64,000 nucleotides of DNA from Pseudonocardia kunmingensis (GCF_006716445.1 NZ_VFPA01000008.1:209815-273814), one strand, 5' to 3'; numbered from the stretch's first letter, positions 33,920 to 42,926 are shown. Notes: generated from the sequence alone by a model not told the origin. Numbers and translations: made by a program.

Positions 33920-34642
33920 GTGAGGCGGATGGGGAGGTCCGGGCCGGGACCGGGCCGCTTCGACGGGCTGCGCGACGGCGTGGCGGGCTGTTTCGGCTGC
34001 CTCGTCGCGCTGGTCGCGGTGGCGGGGGTGCTCGGCGGGCTCGGATGGGTGGTGTGGCAGTTCGTGGTCATGCCGAACGCCGTGGGCCCGAGCGAGGATC
34101 GGTACAGCCCGACGGCGAGCCTGTCCGACGTCTGCTCACCCGGCGCGTGGCGCTACTTCCCGGATGCTCCGGCCTACGCGGGGAACGGGCCCCACCAGAT
34201 CGAGGTCTACCAGGGGTACACCACGGCGTGGCGGGAGAAGCAGTACTACGGCGTGAACGTCCCCGTCGAGATCAGTAAGGTCGTCGGTGCGGATGTGCCG
34301 ATCGCGGAACGTGTTGCGTGGGCCGCCACCGACGCCACGAAGACGCGGCTCGTCGCCTGCATCGAACCCGCGGGGGACGCGGTGGACACCGGGCTACGGT
34401 GTGAGTACCCGGACGGGAGCGCCTCGCTGTACCAGCGGATCGCGACGCTGTGGCTGATCGAGGTGCGCACGGCCAGGGTGATCGCCGAGTGGGAAGACCT
34501 CGCCCCCGGGGATCCGCAGTGTCCGGGCACAGCCGTCGTCGACGCGGACAACCCCCGGATCTACGGGCCCGGGCCCGATCTCGGGGACGTCGTGGAGCGG
34601 GTGCGGTCCTACGTTGTGGGTCCGGCCGAACCCGGCCCGTGA
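33920..34642 (+). CDS. Membrane-anchored protein of unknown function
   Basis: 240 residues. A basic N terminus is followed by one transmembrane helix (about residues 22-48, GCFGCLVALVAVAGVLGGLGW), then an extracytoplasmic domain with four cysteines that could form disulfides (DVCSPG, VACIEPAG, LRCEYPDG, PQCPGT). No enzyme motif is recognised. Repeated Tyr/Trp and Pro give a secreted-domain look typical of actinobacterial cell-surface proteins. GTG at 33920 follows GGGGGAC; an ATG three codons on is possible. Single-gene unit. Confidence 0.65.
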   Translation: MRRMGRSGPGPGRFDGLRDGVAGCFGCLVALVAVAGVLGGLGWVVWQFVVMPNAVGPSEDRYSPTASLSDVCSPGAWRYFPDAPAYAGNGPHQIEVYQGYTTAWREKQYYGVNVPVEISKVVGADVPIAERVAWAATDATKTRLVACIEPAGDAVDTGLRCEYPDGSASLYQRIATLWLIEVRTARVIAEWEDLAPGDPQCPGTAVVDADNPRIYGPGPDLGDVVERVRSYVVGPAEPGP

Positions 34643-34733
34643 GCCTGGGGATCGAGATCGACGAGCAGGCCGTGGTCCGCGGATGCGGGACCGGGTGCAA
34701 CGGGTAGGAGATCTTAACGTTCGCTCGGCCGAG

Positions 34734-34771
34734 CGGCCCGCGCTGCCGACGCCCGGCCGACGCCGCGGGCC
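34734..34771. terminator. Possible terminator hairpin
   Basis: GGCCCGCG (34735-34742) and CGCGGGCC (34764-34771) are complementary 8-base arms around a 21-base loop that itself contains GCCGACGCC twice. It lies between the preceding unknown gene and the oligopeptide-importer promoter. No U-run, long loop. Confidence 0.3.
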
Positions 34772-34789
34772 CGGATCTGGGCGAGATAC

Positions 34790-34818
34790 TTGCTAAACGT
34801 CCAGGAAATTTGTAGCCT
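34790..34818 (+). promoter_or_regulatory. Promoter of the oligopeptide-type importer operon
   Basis: TTGCTA and TAGCCT separated by 17 bases, in an AT-rich patch that stands out from its surroundings. It would give a 5' leader of about 50 bases ahead of the GTG at 34876. Confidence 0.45.
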
Positions 34819-34875
34819 CGGCCCGCGTCTCATCGACGCGGGAGAACACCGATGTTCGCTCCGAGGGAGGCCGCC

Positions 34876-36459
34876 GTGGTCCTGCCGATCCGGCTCCGTG
34901 AACGAACGACGACCCGCCCCCGCGCGGGCGCTGCGCGCCGGCTCACCGGCGCGGCGACGGCGGCACTGGTCGCCGCCGTGCTCGCCGCGTGCGGCGGTGG
35001 GGAGCCGGCAGGCGGCCCCGCTGGTGGCTCGGGGAGCTTCGCGTGGGGTTATCCCACGATGGCGAGCTCGCTCGACCCGCACCACGCAGGCCAGTTCGAC
35101 ATCATCTTCCTCAACCCGATCTACGACACGCTGCTGCGCACGGACGAGAACGGGGAGTTCGTCCCGGGGCTCGCCACCGAGTGGGACCTGTCGGAGGACG
35201 GGCGCACCCTCGAGCTGACACTGCGCGAGGGAGTGCAGTTCTCCGACGGCGCGCCGATGGACGCGGAGGCGGTGCGTGCGAGCCTGGAGCACGCCCGCGA
35301 CCCGTCCGCCTCCACAGCGGGCGACATCGACGTCATCGAGACGGTCGAGGCCCTCGACCCGACGCGGCTGCGGCTGACCATGTCCGAGCCGGGGGCGCAC
35401 GTGCTGGGCGCGCTCGCCACCGAGGCGGGCATGGTGATCAGCCCGAACGCGCTGGCCGCACCCGATCTCGCCCGGCAGCCCGTGGGTGCGGGCCCGTACC
35501 GGCTCGTCTCCTACACCAACGACGAGGTCCGCTACGAGGCGTGGGACGGCTACTGGGACCCCGGATCGGTGAAGACCGACCGGCTGGAGATGCTCGGGCT
35601 CCGCGACGACAGTGCCCGGCTGCGCGCGCTGCAGTCCGGCCAGCTCGACGCGGCCTACCTGCGGCCGTCGCAGATCGAGCAGATCAGGTCCGGCGGCATG
35701 GAGCTGATCAGCAGGCCGCGCACGCTCATCTACGCCGTGATGCTCAACGTGGCGCGCAGCGGGCTCGGTGACGAGAACGTCCGCCGCGCGCTGATGCAGG
35801 CCATCGACCGGCGCTCGATCGACGTCAATCTGCAGAACGACGGCTGCGAGCCGACGGTGCAGCCGTTCATCGAGGGCTACTGGCCGCACGTGCCGGGCCT
35901 GGGGGACCGCCCGGAGGCGTGGTTCGACCCCGACCGCGCACGGCAGCTGCTCGCCGAGGCGGGCCACGGCCCGGCGAACCCGCTGCGGCTGACGATCACA
36001 TCGACCAACATCTCCCAGTACCAGACCATCGCCGAGGCGCTGCAGGACCAGTTCGCCGCCGTCGGGATCGAGGCCGAGCTGCGGGTGGTCGAGTCGACCC
36101 AGTCCACCGCGACCGTCCGGGCCGGTGACTTCGACGCGTACGTGGGGCCGATCGACGTGGGGCGGCCGGACCCGACGACGTTCGTCGCCGACTACTACCT
36201 CGCCGGTGGCGCCGGCAACCCGGGCGGGTTCGACCTGCCCGGCGGCCAGGAACTGCTCACGCAGGCGCGGTTGTCGACCGACACCGCGGCGCGCCAGGAG
36301 CCGATGCGACAGCTGCTCGAGTCCGCGTTCGCGGCCGGCCCGCCGGTCGTCCCGATCTGCGCGCCGGACAACGTGATCGGCACTGGTAACGGGGTGACCG
36401 GGGTGGTCATCCCGCCGTTCGGCACCTACGAGTTCCGGGCCGCCCAGGCCGCCGGCTGA
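34876..36459 (+). CDS. ABC transporter substrate-binding lipoprotein, family 5 (Dpp/Opp/Nik type)
   Basis: 527-residue binding protein. Signal peptide ending LAAC (C39), Gly-rich linker, then the family-5 lobes: YPTMASSLDPHHAG, GLATEWDLSEDGRTLELTLREGVQFSDGAPMDAEAV and GAGPYRL are signatures. GAGGGAGG five bases before the GTG at 34876 decides the start over an ATG 24 bases earlier. It serves the four ABC genes downstream. These systems carry peptides, nickel chelates, opines or other small organic molecules; the neighbouring DUF35/thiolase/F420-type genes suggest a carbon source. Confidence 0.85.
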   Translation: MVLPIRLRERTTTRPRAGAARRLTGAATAALVAAVLAACGGGEPAGGPAGGSGSFAWGYPTMASSLDPHHAGQFDIIFLNPIYDTLLRTDENGEFVPGLATEWDLSEDGRTLELTLREGVQFSDGAPMDAEAVRASLEHARDPSASTAGDIDVIETVEALDPTRLRLTMSEPGAHVLGALATEAGMVISPNALAAPDLARQPVGAGPYRLVSYTNDEVRYEAWDGYWDPGSVKTDRLEMLGLRDDSARLRALQSGQLDAAYLRPSQIEQIRSGGMELISRPRTLIYAVMLNVARSGLGDENVRRALMQAIDRRSIDVNLQNDGCEPTVQPFIEGYWPHVPGLGDRPEAWFDPDRARQLLAEAGHGPANPLRLTITSTNISQYQTIAEALQDQFAAVGIEAELRVVESTQSTATVRAGDFDAYVGPIDVGRPDPTTFVADYYLAGGAGNPGGFDLPGGQELLTQARLSTDTAARQEPMRQLLESAFAAGPPVVPICAPDNVIGTGNGVTGVVIPPFGTYEFRAAQAAG

Positions 36460-36473
36460 CGCGGGGGACCACG

Positions 36474-37421
36474 ATGAAGGTCGCGAGGATCGCCCGTCGG
36501 ATCGGCGCTCTCCTGCTCGTCGTGTGGTTGGTCCACCTGCTGACGTTCGCGCTCATCCGGCTCGTCCCGGGGGACGCCGCCGAGCTCGTCGCGGGCGAGC
36601 GGGCCACCCAGGAGCAGGTCGACGCCATCCGCACCGGGCTCGGCCTGAACGACCCGCTGCTCGTCCAGTACGGCGAGTCGCTCGGCGGTCTGCTCACGGG
36701 CGACTTCGGCGAGTCGCTGTTCTCCGGGCAGCCGGTGAGCGACATGCTGCAGCGCGCCGCACCGGCGACACTGTCGATCGCGCTGGTGGCGCTGGTGCTC
36801 GCCGTGCTGTTCGGCGTGAGCGGCGGCGTGCTGGCCGGGCTGCGGCCGGGCGGGTGGCTCGACCGGGCCGTCTCCACGGTGGCCGCGCTCGGGATCGCGA
36901 TGCCCAGCTTCTGGGTGGGGATGGTGCTGGTCACCTTCTTCGCGCTGGTCAACCCGTGGTTCCCGGCAACGGCCTACGAGCCGCTGAGCGAAGGTGCCGG
37001 ACCGTGGCTGCGCCACATCCTGCTGCCGGCGGTCGCGCTGTCGCTCGCGGTGGGGGCCGAGGTCGTGCGGCACACCCGCGGCGGTGTGGTGGACGTCCTC
37101 GAACGCCCCTACATCCGCACCGCCCGGGCCCGCGGGGCGTCCGGGGGGTGGCTGGTGCGCAAGCACGTGCTGCGCAACGCCGCGATACCGGTGGTCACGG
37201 TCATCGGGCTGCAGACCGGCCGCCTGCTCGGCGGCACGGTGGTGGTCGAGGCGGTCTTCGGGATCTCCGGCCTCGGCTCGCTCGCGATCGACGCGGTGCT
37301 GCAGCGCGACTACCCGGTCATCCAGGGCTACGTGATCCTGTCGGCGCTGGTCGTGGTGCTGGCCAACCTGCTCGTCGACCTGGCGTACGGGCGGATCAAC
37401 CCGAAGGTGCGTACGGCATGA
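36474..37421 (+). CDS. ABC transporter permease, DppB type
   Basis: 315-residue inner-membrane permease with six transmembrane segments. The N-terminal VHLLTFALIRLVPGD and the coupling loop YIRTARARGASGGWLVRKHVLRNA (EAA motif region) are DppB/OppB signatures, as is the C-terminal EAVFGISGLGSLAIDAVLQRDYPVIQG block. The ATGA overlap couples it to the DppC-type partner. Confidence 0.88.
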   Translation: MKVARIARRIGALLLVVWLVHLLTFALIRLVPGDAAELVAGERATQEQVDAIRTGLGLNDPLLVQYGESLGGLLTGDFGESLFSGQPVSDMLQRAAPATLSIALVALVLAVLFGVSGGVLAGLRPGGWLDRAVSTVAALGIAMPSFWVGMVLVTFFALVNPWFPATAYEPLSEGAGPWLRHILLPAVALSLAVGAEVVRHTRGGVVDVLERPYIRTARARGASGGWLVRKHVLRNAAIPVVTVIGLQTGRLLGGTVVVEAVFGISGLGSLAIDAVLQRDYPVIQGYVILSALVVVLANLLVDLAYGRINPKVRTA

Positions 37422-38311
37422 CGGCGACCATCGAGACCCCGGACCCGGCCGCCGGGGCCGGGCCCGCCGCGGGCCCGGCCCGGCCCGGGCTGCTGCGCAG
37501 GAGCCTCCGGCGGCCGGCGAGCGCACTCGCGGCGGGCTACCTGGGCCTGCTCGTGCTGGCTGCGGTGGCGGCCCCGCTGCTCGCCCCGCACGACCCCAAC
37601 CTGCAGGACCTCGCCAACCGGTTCGCAGGCCCGAGCGCGGAACACCTGCTCAGCACCGACGAGTTCGGCCGTGATGTCGCCAGCCGGCTCGTGCACGCCG
37701 CCCGGGTCTCGCTCGCAGCGCCGCTGATCTCCCTCGCGGTGGCGATCGCGCTCGGGGTGCCGACGGGGCTGCTGGCCGGCCTGCGCCGCGGCCCCTTCGA
37801 CGCCGTCGCCAACCGGATCTCCGACACGCTGCTCGCCATCCCGGCGATCGTGCTGGCACTGGCCATCGTCGCGGTGCTCGGGCCGTCGCTGACCAATGCG
37901 ATGGTCGCGATCGGCATCGTCTTCGCGCCGCAGCTGTTCCGGGTGATCCGCGGGGCGGCTCTCGTGGTGGCGGAGGAGACCTACATCGCCTCCGCCGCCG
38001 CGATCGGCTGCCGCACCTCGCGCATCGTGTTCCGGCACGTCCTGCCCAACATCCGGGCGCCGCTGCTGGTGCAGGTGACGCTGCTGATGGGGTTCGCCCT
38101 GCTGGTCGAGGCCAGCCTGAGCTTCCTCGGCCTCGGCGTGCAGCCACCGGAGGCGAGCTGGGGCTCGATGCTCAAGGCGGCCTACGACAACCAGTTCGAG
38201 GCGCCCTACGCGGTGCTGCCGCCCGGAATCGCGCTGATGTGCACGGTGCTCGCGTTCAACGTGCTCGGCGACAGCATCCGCGACGCCGTGGCGGGAGGGC
38301 GGACGCGATGA
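37418..38311 (+). CDS. ABC transporter permease, DppC type
   Basis: 297-residue partner permease: short cytoplasmic Pro/Ala-rich N terminus, TM1, then LLAPHDPNLQDL and TDEFGRDVASRLVHAARVSL, the DppC/OppC signatures, the EAA loop YIASAAAIGCRTSRIVFRHVLPN and SFLGLGVQPPEASWG near the end. Overlaps both neighbours by ATGA. Confidence 0.88.
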   Translation: MTATIETPDPAAGAGPAAGPARPGLLRRSLRRPASALAAGYLGLLVLAAVAAPLLAPHDPNLQDLANRFAGPSAEHLLSTDEFGRDVASRLVHAARVSLAAPLISLAVAIALGVPTGLLAGLRRGPFDAVANRISDTLLAIPAIVLALAIVAVLGPSLTNAMVAIGIVFAPQLFRVIRGAALVVAEETYIASAAAIGCRTSRIVFRHVLPNIRAPLLVQVTLLMGFALLVEASLSFLGLGVQPPEASWGSMLKAAYDNQFEAPYAVLPPGIALMCTVLAFNVLGDSIRDAVAGGRTR

Positions 38312-39312
38312 GCCACCCGACGACGGACGCGGTACTGGAGGTCGAGGGGCTCACCCTCGACCTCGCCGGTGACCTCGCCCAGCCCCGGCTGGTGCACGAC
38401 GTGACGTTCGCGGTGCCGCCGGGAGCGTCGGTCGCGTTGATCGGCGAGTCCGGCTGCGGCAAGACGATGACCGCGATGGCGGTGCTCGGACTGCTCCCGG
38501 CCGCGGTGCGGGTGGGCGCGGGCAGCGTGCGGCTCGACGGGCGGGAGCTGCTCGGGTTGTCGCCGCGGGAGATCTCGGCCGTGCGCGGCGGCGCGGTGGG
38601 CGCGGTCTTCCAGGACCCGATGAGCAGCCTCGACCCCACCATGACGATCGGAGACCAGATCGCCGAGCCGCGGATGCTGCACCTGGGCGAGCGGCGCGCC
38701 CCGGCCCGGGAACGGGCGCGCGAGCTGCTCGAGCTCGTCGGGATCCCGGACGCGGGGCGCCGGGTGAGCTCCTATCCGCACGAGCTGTCCGGCGGCATGC
38801 AGCAGCGGGTGATGATCGCCTCGGCGATCGCGTGCGAGCCGCGGCTGCTCATCGCCGACGAGCCGACGACCGCCCTCGACGTCACCATCCAGGAGGAGAT
38901 CCTCGAGCTGCTCGACGAGCTCCGGGCGCAGACCGGGATGGCCGTGCTGCTCGTGACGCACGACCTGGGCGTCGTCGCCGACGTCTGCGAGCAGGTGGTG
39001 GTGATGTACGCCGGGCACGTGGTCGAGCGGGCGGCGGCGACGGACCTCTTCGCCGCCCCGCGGCATCCGTACACGCGGGCGCTGTTGCGCTCGATGCCGG
39101 GACTCCGGGCACCACGCACGCTGCTCGACGTGATCCCCGGGCGCGTCCCGCCGCCCGGCGCGATCCCGGCGGGCTGCCGGTTCCGGCCCCGGTGCGGCTT
39201 CGCGGTCGGTGACTGCACCGCCGAACCGGGCGAGGACGCCGTCGGCGACGGCCACACCACCCGGTGCCTGCGCGTCGCACGGGGCGATCTCGACCTGGAG
39301 GTGGCGCGGTGA
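38308..39312 (+). CDS. ABC transporter ATP-binding protein, DppD type
   Basis: 334-residue ATPase: Walker A GESGCGKT (about 45-52), signature LSGGMQQR, Walker B LLIADEPTTALD, switch His in VTHDLGV, and the C-terminal oligopeptide-transporter extension with the CRFRPRCGFAVGDC cysteine cluster that binds an Fe-S cluster in some Dpp-type ATPases. Coupled to both neighbours by 4-base overlaps. Confidence 0.88.
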   Translation: MSHPTTDAVLEVEGLTLDLAGDLAQPRLVHDVTFAVPPGASVALIGESGCGKTMTAMAVLGLLPAAVRVGAGSVRLDGRELLGLSPREISAVRGGAVGAVFQDPMSSLDPTMTIGDQIAEPRMLHLGERRAPARERARELLELVGIPDAGRRVSSYPHELSGGMQQRVMIASAIACEPRLLIADEPTTALDVTIQEEILELLDELRAQTGMAVLLVTHDLGVVADVCEQVVVMYAGHVVERAAATDLFAAPRHPYTRALLRSMPGLRAPRTLLDVIPGRVPPPGAIPAGCRFRPRCGFAVGDCTAEPGEDAVGDGHTTRCLRVARGDLDLEVAR

Positions 39313-40379
39313 CCCGCTCGACCCGATCCGTGGACCGCGAGGAGAAGCCCGTGCACGTGCCGGTGAGCGCAGGTGAGCACCTGTTGCGGGCCCAGGGCCT
39401 GCACAAGGCGTTCGTGCTCGCCCGCGACCTGCTGGGCAGGCCGGTCGCACGGACCACGGCGGTGGACGGCATCGACCTGCACGTCGCCCACGGCGAGACG
39501 GTCGGAGTGGTGGGGGAGTCGGGCTCCGGCAAGACGACGGTCGGTCGGATGCTCGCCCGCCTCCTCGTGCCCGACGCCGGGCGCATCGAGCTCGACGGCC
39601 GGGACGTGACGCGGGTGCGCGGCCGCGAGCTGACCGCGCTGCGCCGCACGTTGCAGGTGGTGTTCCAGGACCCGTACGGGTCGCTGGATCCGACGAAGCC
39701 GGTCGGGAGCGCGGTCACCGAGCCACTGGTGGTGCACCGGCTGGCGGGGCGCCGGGAGCTGCCCGCCCGGGCCGCGGAGCTGCTCGACGCGGTGGCGCTG
39801 GACCCGGTGCTGGCGCAGCGCTACCCCCACGAGCTGTCCGGGGGCCAGCGGCAGCGGGCGGCCATCGCGCGCGCGATGGCACTGGAGCCGCGACTGCTGG
39901 TGGCCGACGAGCCGACGTCGGCACTGGACCTGTCCACCCGCTCGGAGATCCTCAACCTGCTGCTCGGGCTGCAGCGCGACCGCAACCTGTCGATCGTGCT
40001 GATCTCGCACGACTTCGCGACGGTCCGGCACCTGGCGCACCGGATCGTCGTGATGTACCGCGGTCGCGTCATCGAGCAGGGCCCTGCCGAGGACCTGCTC
40101 GCCGAGCCCCTGCACCCCTACACGGGCGCGCTGCTGGCCGCCGCCCGGGCGGTGCGCCCGGACGACGCCGCGCCCCGGGAGCGCGTCGCGCTGCGGTCGG
40201 GGCGGGCGGCGCGCCCGGAGGCGCCGGGCGGCTGCGCGTTCTACAGCCGGTGCCCGGTGGCCATGGACGCGTGCGCCGAGGCCGACCCCGCACTCGTCGA
40301 CGTCGGCGCCGGGCACTCCGTCGCCTGCCTGCACCACGACCACCGACACGGCCAGCAACACGCGCCCACCGGCGCCTGA
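39309..40379 (+). CDS. ABC transporter ATP-binding protein, DppF type
   Basis: 356-residue ATPase: Walker A GESGSGKT, the DPYGSLDP motif seen in DppF/OppF, signature LSGGQRQR, Walker B LLVADEPTSALD, and a C-terminal cysteine cluster (CAFYSRCPVAMDAC). It completes a five-gene importer. The DUF35 gene begins 14 bases after its stop, so the metabolic genes are probably in the same transcript. Confidence 0.88.
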   Translation: MTRSTRSVDREEKPVHVPVSAGEHLLRAQGLHKAFVLARDLLGRPVARTTAVDGIDLHVAHGETVGVVGESGSGKTTVGRMLARLLVPDAGRIELDGRDVTRVRGRELTALRRTLQVVFQDPYGSLDPTKPVGSAVTEPLVVHRLAGRRELPARAAELLDAVALDPVLAQRYPHELSGGQRQRAAIARAMALEPRLLVADEPTSALDLSTRSEILNLLLGLQRDRNLSIVLISHDFATVRHLAHRIVVMYRGRVIEQGPAEDLLAEPLHPYTGALLAAARAVRPDDAAPRERVALRSGRAARPEAPGGCAFYSRCPVAMDACAEADPALVDVGAGHSVACLHHDHRHGQQHAPTGA

Positions 40380-40393
40380 CCCCGGGAGCCCCC

Positions 40394-40753
40394 ATGTCCG
40401 CCACGTCACCACCAGCTCCGATCCAGGGCGTCCGCTGCCGCCGGTGCGGCCGGGTCGCGGTCCCGGTGCAGGGGTTCGGCTGCGAGCAGTGCGGCGCGTC
40501 CGGGACCGACCTCGCCGAGACCGCACTCGACGGACGCGGTCGCGTGCTCGCCGCCGTCGTCGTGCACGAGCACCCGCAGCCCGACGTGCCCACCCCTGCG
40601 GTGATCGGCAGCGTCCTGCTCGACGAGGGACCGGTGCTGCGGGCGCTGCTCGCCGGCCCGGTCCCGGCCGACGGCTGGGCCGGGCGCACGGTCACCGCCA
40701 CGGCGGGGGAGAGCGCGCCGGTCGTCTTCGTGGCGGCGGGAGACCCGGCGTGA
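40394..40753 (+). CDS. DUF35 Zn-ribbon/OB-fold protein (thiolase/aldolase partner)
   Basis: 119-residue protein. C15-X2-C18 and C30-X2-C33 form a rubredoxin-like zinc ribbon; the rest is an OB-fold (GRGRVLAAVVVHEHP). Proteins of this family (ChsH2 C-terminal domain, others) bind acyl-CoA and dock on SCP-x-like thiolases or the Ltp2 aldolase. The stop overlaps the start of a thiolase-like gene as GTGA, as expected for an obligate complex. Confidence 0.82.
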   Translation: MSATSPPAPIQGVRCRRCGRVAVPVQGFGCEQCGASGTDLAETALDGRGRVLAAVVVHEHPQPDVPTPAVIGSVLLDEGPVLRALLAGPVPADGWAGRTVTATAGESAPVVFVAAGDPA

Positions 40754-41898
40754 GCGGCCTCGACGGCGGGCGCCGCGTCCACGTCGTCGGGATCGGGCTG
40801 CACCGGTACCAGCGGGCGACCGACACCAGCTTCGTCGAGCTCGCGCTGACGGCGGTGCGCGGCGCGCTGGCCGACGCGGGGCTCGAGTGGCCGCAGGTGG
40901 AGGTCGCCTACACCGGGACCACCCGGCTGGGGATGGGGGTGTCGCGGCCCGTGCTGCGCCACCTCGGCGTCACGGGCATCCCGATGACGCAGGTGGAGAA
41001 CGCGTCGGCGTCGAGCTCGTCGGCCTTCCGGCTGGCCTGCCGGGACGTCGCGGCCGGGTTCGCCGACGTCGCGCTGGCGATGGGCGTGGACAAGGTGGGC
41101 CGCGGCGTGCGCGCCGAGCACCTCACCGGGCTGCCCCGCTTCGACGACGGATTGGTCTTCCCGGCCGTCCACTACGGCCTGCTGGCCGAGGAGTACCTGC
41201 GCCGCTACGACGCCGACGCCACCGATCTGGCCAGGGTCGCGGTGAAGAACCACGCCAACGGGGCGCGCAACCCGTTCGCGCAGCGGCAGCGCGAGCGCAC
41301 CCTCGAGGAGGTGCTCGACGACCGGCGGATCGCGGGCGACCTCACCCGGCTGCAGTGCTGCCCGGTGGGGGAGGGGGCGGCGGCCGCGCTGGTGGTGTCC
41401 GACGAGGCGTTGCACCGGCTCGGCCTCGACGCCGGCCGCGCGGTCGAGGTGCTGGCGTCCGCCCAGCGCAGCGAGGAGCTCTACGGCACCCGCAGCTTCG
41501 ACGCCGAGCTCACGCGCACCACCACGGCCCACGCGCTCGCCGCGGCGGGCGTCGCGCCGGCCGAGCTCGACGTGGTGGAGCTGCACGACGCGTTCACGAT
41601 CGAGGAGCTGCAGTACGTCGAGGCGATGGGGCTGTGCCCGGAGGGCGAGGGCGCCAAGCGGCTCACCGACGGTGAGTTCCACGTCGGCGGCCGGGTGGCC
41701 GTCAGCCCGTCCGGCGGTCTGCTCGCGATGGGGCACCCGATCGGGCCGACCGGGGTCGGGCAGATCGCCGAGGTCACCCGGCAGCTGCGCGGTGAGGCGG
41801 GCGAGCGGCAGCAGCCCGGCGCGCGGTACGGGCTGGCCCACCTGGTCGGTGTGGGCGCCGTCTGCGTGGCGCACGTGCTCGGGGGACCGGGGAGATGA
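40750..41898 (+). CDS. Thiolase-family protein with Ser in place of the nucleophilic Cys (Ltp2/SCP-x-like)
   Basis: 382-residue thiolase fold of the SCP-x/lipid-transfer-protein branch. The active-site loop reads VENASASSSSAF: residue 86, normally the acylated Cys (NACASG), is Ser (TCG codon). H279 (HDAF) and H329 (AMGHPIG) of the other two active-site loops are kept. Such a protein is unlikely to be a normal thiolase; Ltp2-type proteins that work with DUF35 partners cleave beta-hydroxy-acyl-CoA by retro-aldol chemistry. Coupled to the DUF35 gene (GTGA) and to the F420-type gene (ATGA). The reaction is inferred. Confidence 0.82.
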   Translation: MSGLDGGRRVHVVGIGLHRYQRATDTSFVELALTAVRGALADAGLEWPQVEVAYTGTTRLGMGVSRPVLRHLGVTGIPMTQVENASASSSSAFRLACRDVAAGFADVALAMGVDKVGRGVRAEHLTGLPRFDDGLVFPAVHYGLLAEEYLRRYDADATDLARVAVKNHANGARNPFAQRQRERTLEEVLDDRRIAGDLTRLQCCPVGEGAAAALVVSDEALHRLGLDAGRAVEVLASAQRSEELYGTRSFDAELTRTTTAHALAAAGVAPAELDVVELHDAFTIEELQYVEAMGLCPEGEGAKRLTDGEFHVGGRVAVSPSGGLLAMGHPIGPTGVGQIAEVTRQLRGEAGERQQPGARYGLAHLVGVGAVCVAHVLGGPGR

Positions 41899-42926
41899 GC
41901 GGTGAGCTGCGGTTCGAGGCCCGGCTGGCCGTCGGGGACCTCGACGGTGCGGCCGCCCGCGACCAGGAGGAGCGGGGCTACGGCGGCACGTTCACGCGGG
42001 AGACGAACGGCGACCCGTTCCTGCCGTTGGCCGCCGCTGCGGTCACGACCCGCCGCATCGAGCTGGGGACCGCCGTCGCGATCGCGTTCGCGCGCTCCCC
42101 GATGACGCTGGCCTACACCGCCCACCAGCTGCAGGCGATGACCGGCGGCCGGTTCGTGCTGGGCGTCGGGACGCAGGTGCGCGCGCACGTCGAGCGGCGG
42201 TTCGCGATGCCGTGGGGTGCACCGGTCGCACGCATGCGCGACCACCTCGATGCCCTGCGGGCGATCTGGGGGAGCTGGCGCACGGGCGAGCCGCTGGCGC
42301 ACCGCGGGCCCTACTACTCCCACACCCTCATGACGCCGGCGTTCCGCCCGCCGCCGCACGCGCACCCCGACCCGCCGGTGCTGCTGGCCGCCGTCGGGCC
42401 GGCGATGACCGATCTCGCCGCCACCGCGGCCGACGGGCTGCTCACCCACCCGGTCGCGGACGCCGGCTACCTGCGGACGGTCACGGTGCCCGCGGTGGAG
42501 GCGGCGCTGAGCAGGTGCGGGCGATCGAGGGATGCGTTCCGGCTGGCCGGCAGCGTGCTCGTCGCGACCGGCCGGGACGATCGCGAGCTCGGCGCGGCCA
42601 CAGCGGCACTGCGCGCGCGGATCGCCTTCTACGGCAGCACCCCGGCCTACCGACCGGTGTTCGCCCACCACGGCTGGGGCGACCTGGCCGACCGGCTGCA
42701 CGCCCTGTCGGTGGCGCGCGACCCGGGCCGCTGGGACGCGATGGCGGCACTCGTGCCCGACGCGGTGGTGCGCACGATCGGGGTGGTCGCCGAGCCCGCC
42801 GCACTGGTCGGCGCCGTGACCGAGCGCTACGCGGGCGTGCTCGACCGCGTCTGCCTGGCGTCGGCGGACGGTGCGCACGTCATCGACGAGGTGGTGGCGG
42901 CCGCCGCGAACCCCGGTCCGCGCTGA
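41895..42926 (+). CDS. LLM-class (luciferase-like) F420-dependent oxidoreductase
   Basis: 343-residue TIM-barrel oxidoreductase. TRRIELGTAVAIAFARSPMTLAYTAHQLQAMTGGRFVLGVG (key: ELGTAV, RSPMTLA, GGRFVLGVG) is the LLM-class core; the absence of an obvious flavin motif and the actinobacterial setting favour F420. It probably oxidises or reduces an intermediate of the imported compound. ATGA overlap with the thiolase-like gene; its last 47 bases overlap the end of the converging TetR gene. Confidence 0.78.
   Translation: MSGELRFEARLAVGDLDGAAARDQEERGYGGTFTRETNGDPFLPLAAAAVTTRRIELGTAVAIAFARSPMTLAYTAHQLQAMTGGRFVLGVGTQVRAHVERRFAMPWGAPVARMRDHLDALRAIWGSWRTGEPLAHRGPYYSHTLMTPAFRPPPHAHPDPPVLLAAVGPAMTDLAATAADGLLTHPVADAGYLRTVTVPAVEAALSRCGRSRDAFRLAGSVLVATGRDDRELGAATAALRARIAFYGSTPAYRPVFAHHGWGDLADRLHALSVARDPGRWDAMAALVPDAVVRTIGVVAEPAALVGAVTERYAGVLDRVCLASADGAHVIDEVVAAAANPGPR

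Noticed and set aside
34734..34771. Strong intrinsic terminator before the oligopeptide importer
   Set aside because: The 8-base arms are separated by 21 bases and no U-run follows, so it is listed only as a low-confidence hairpin.
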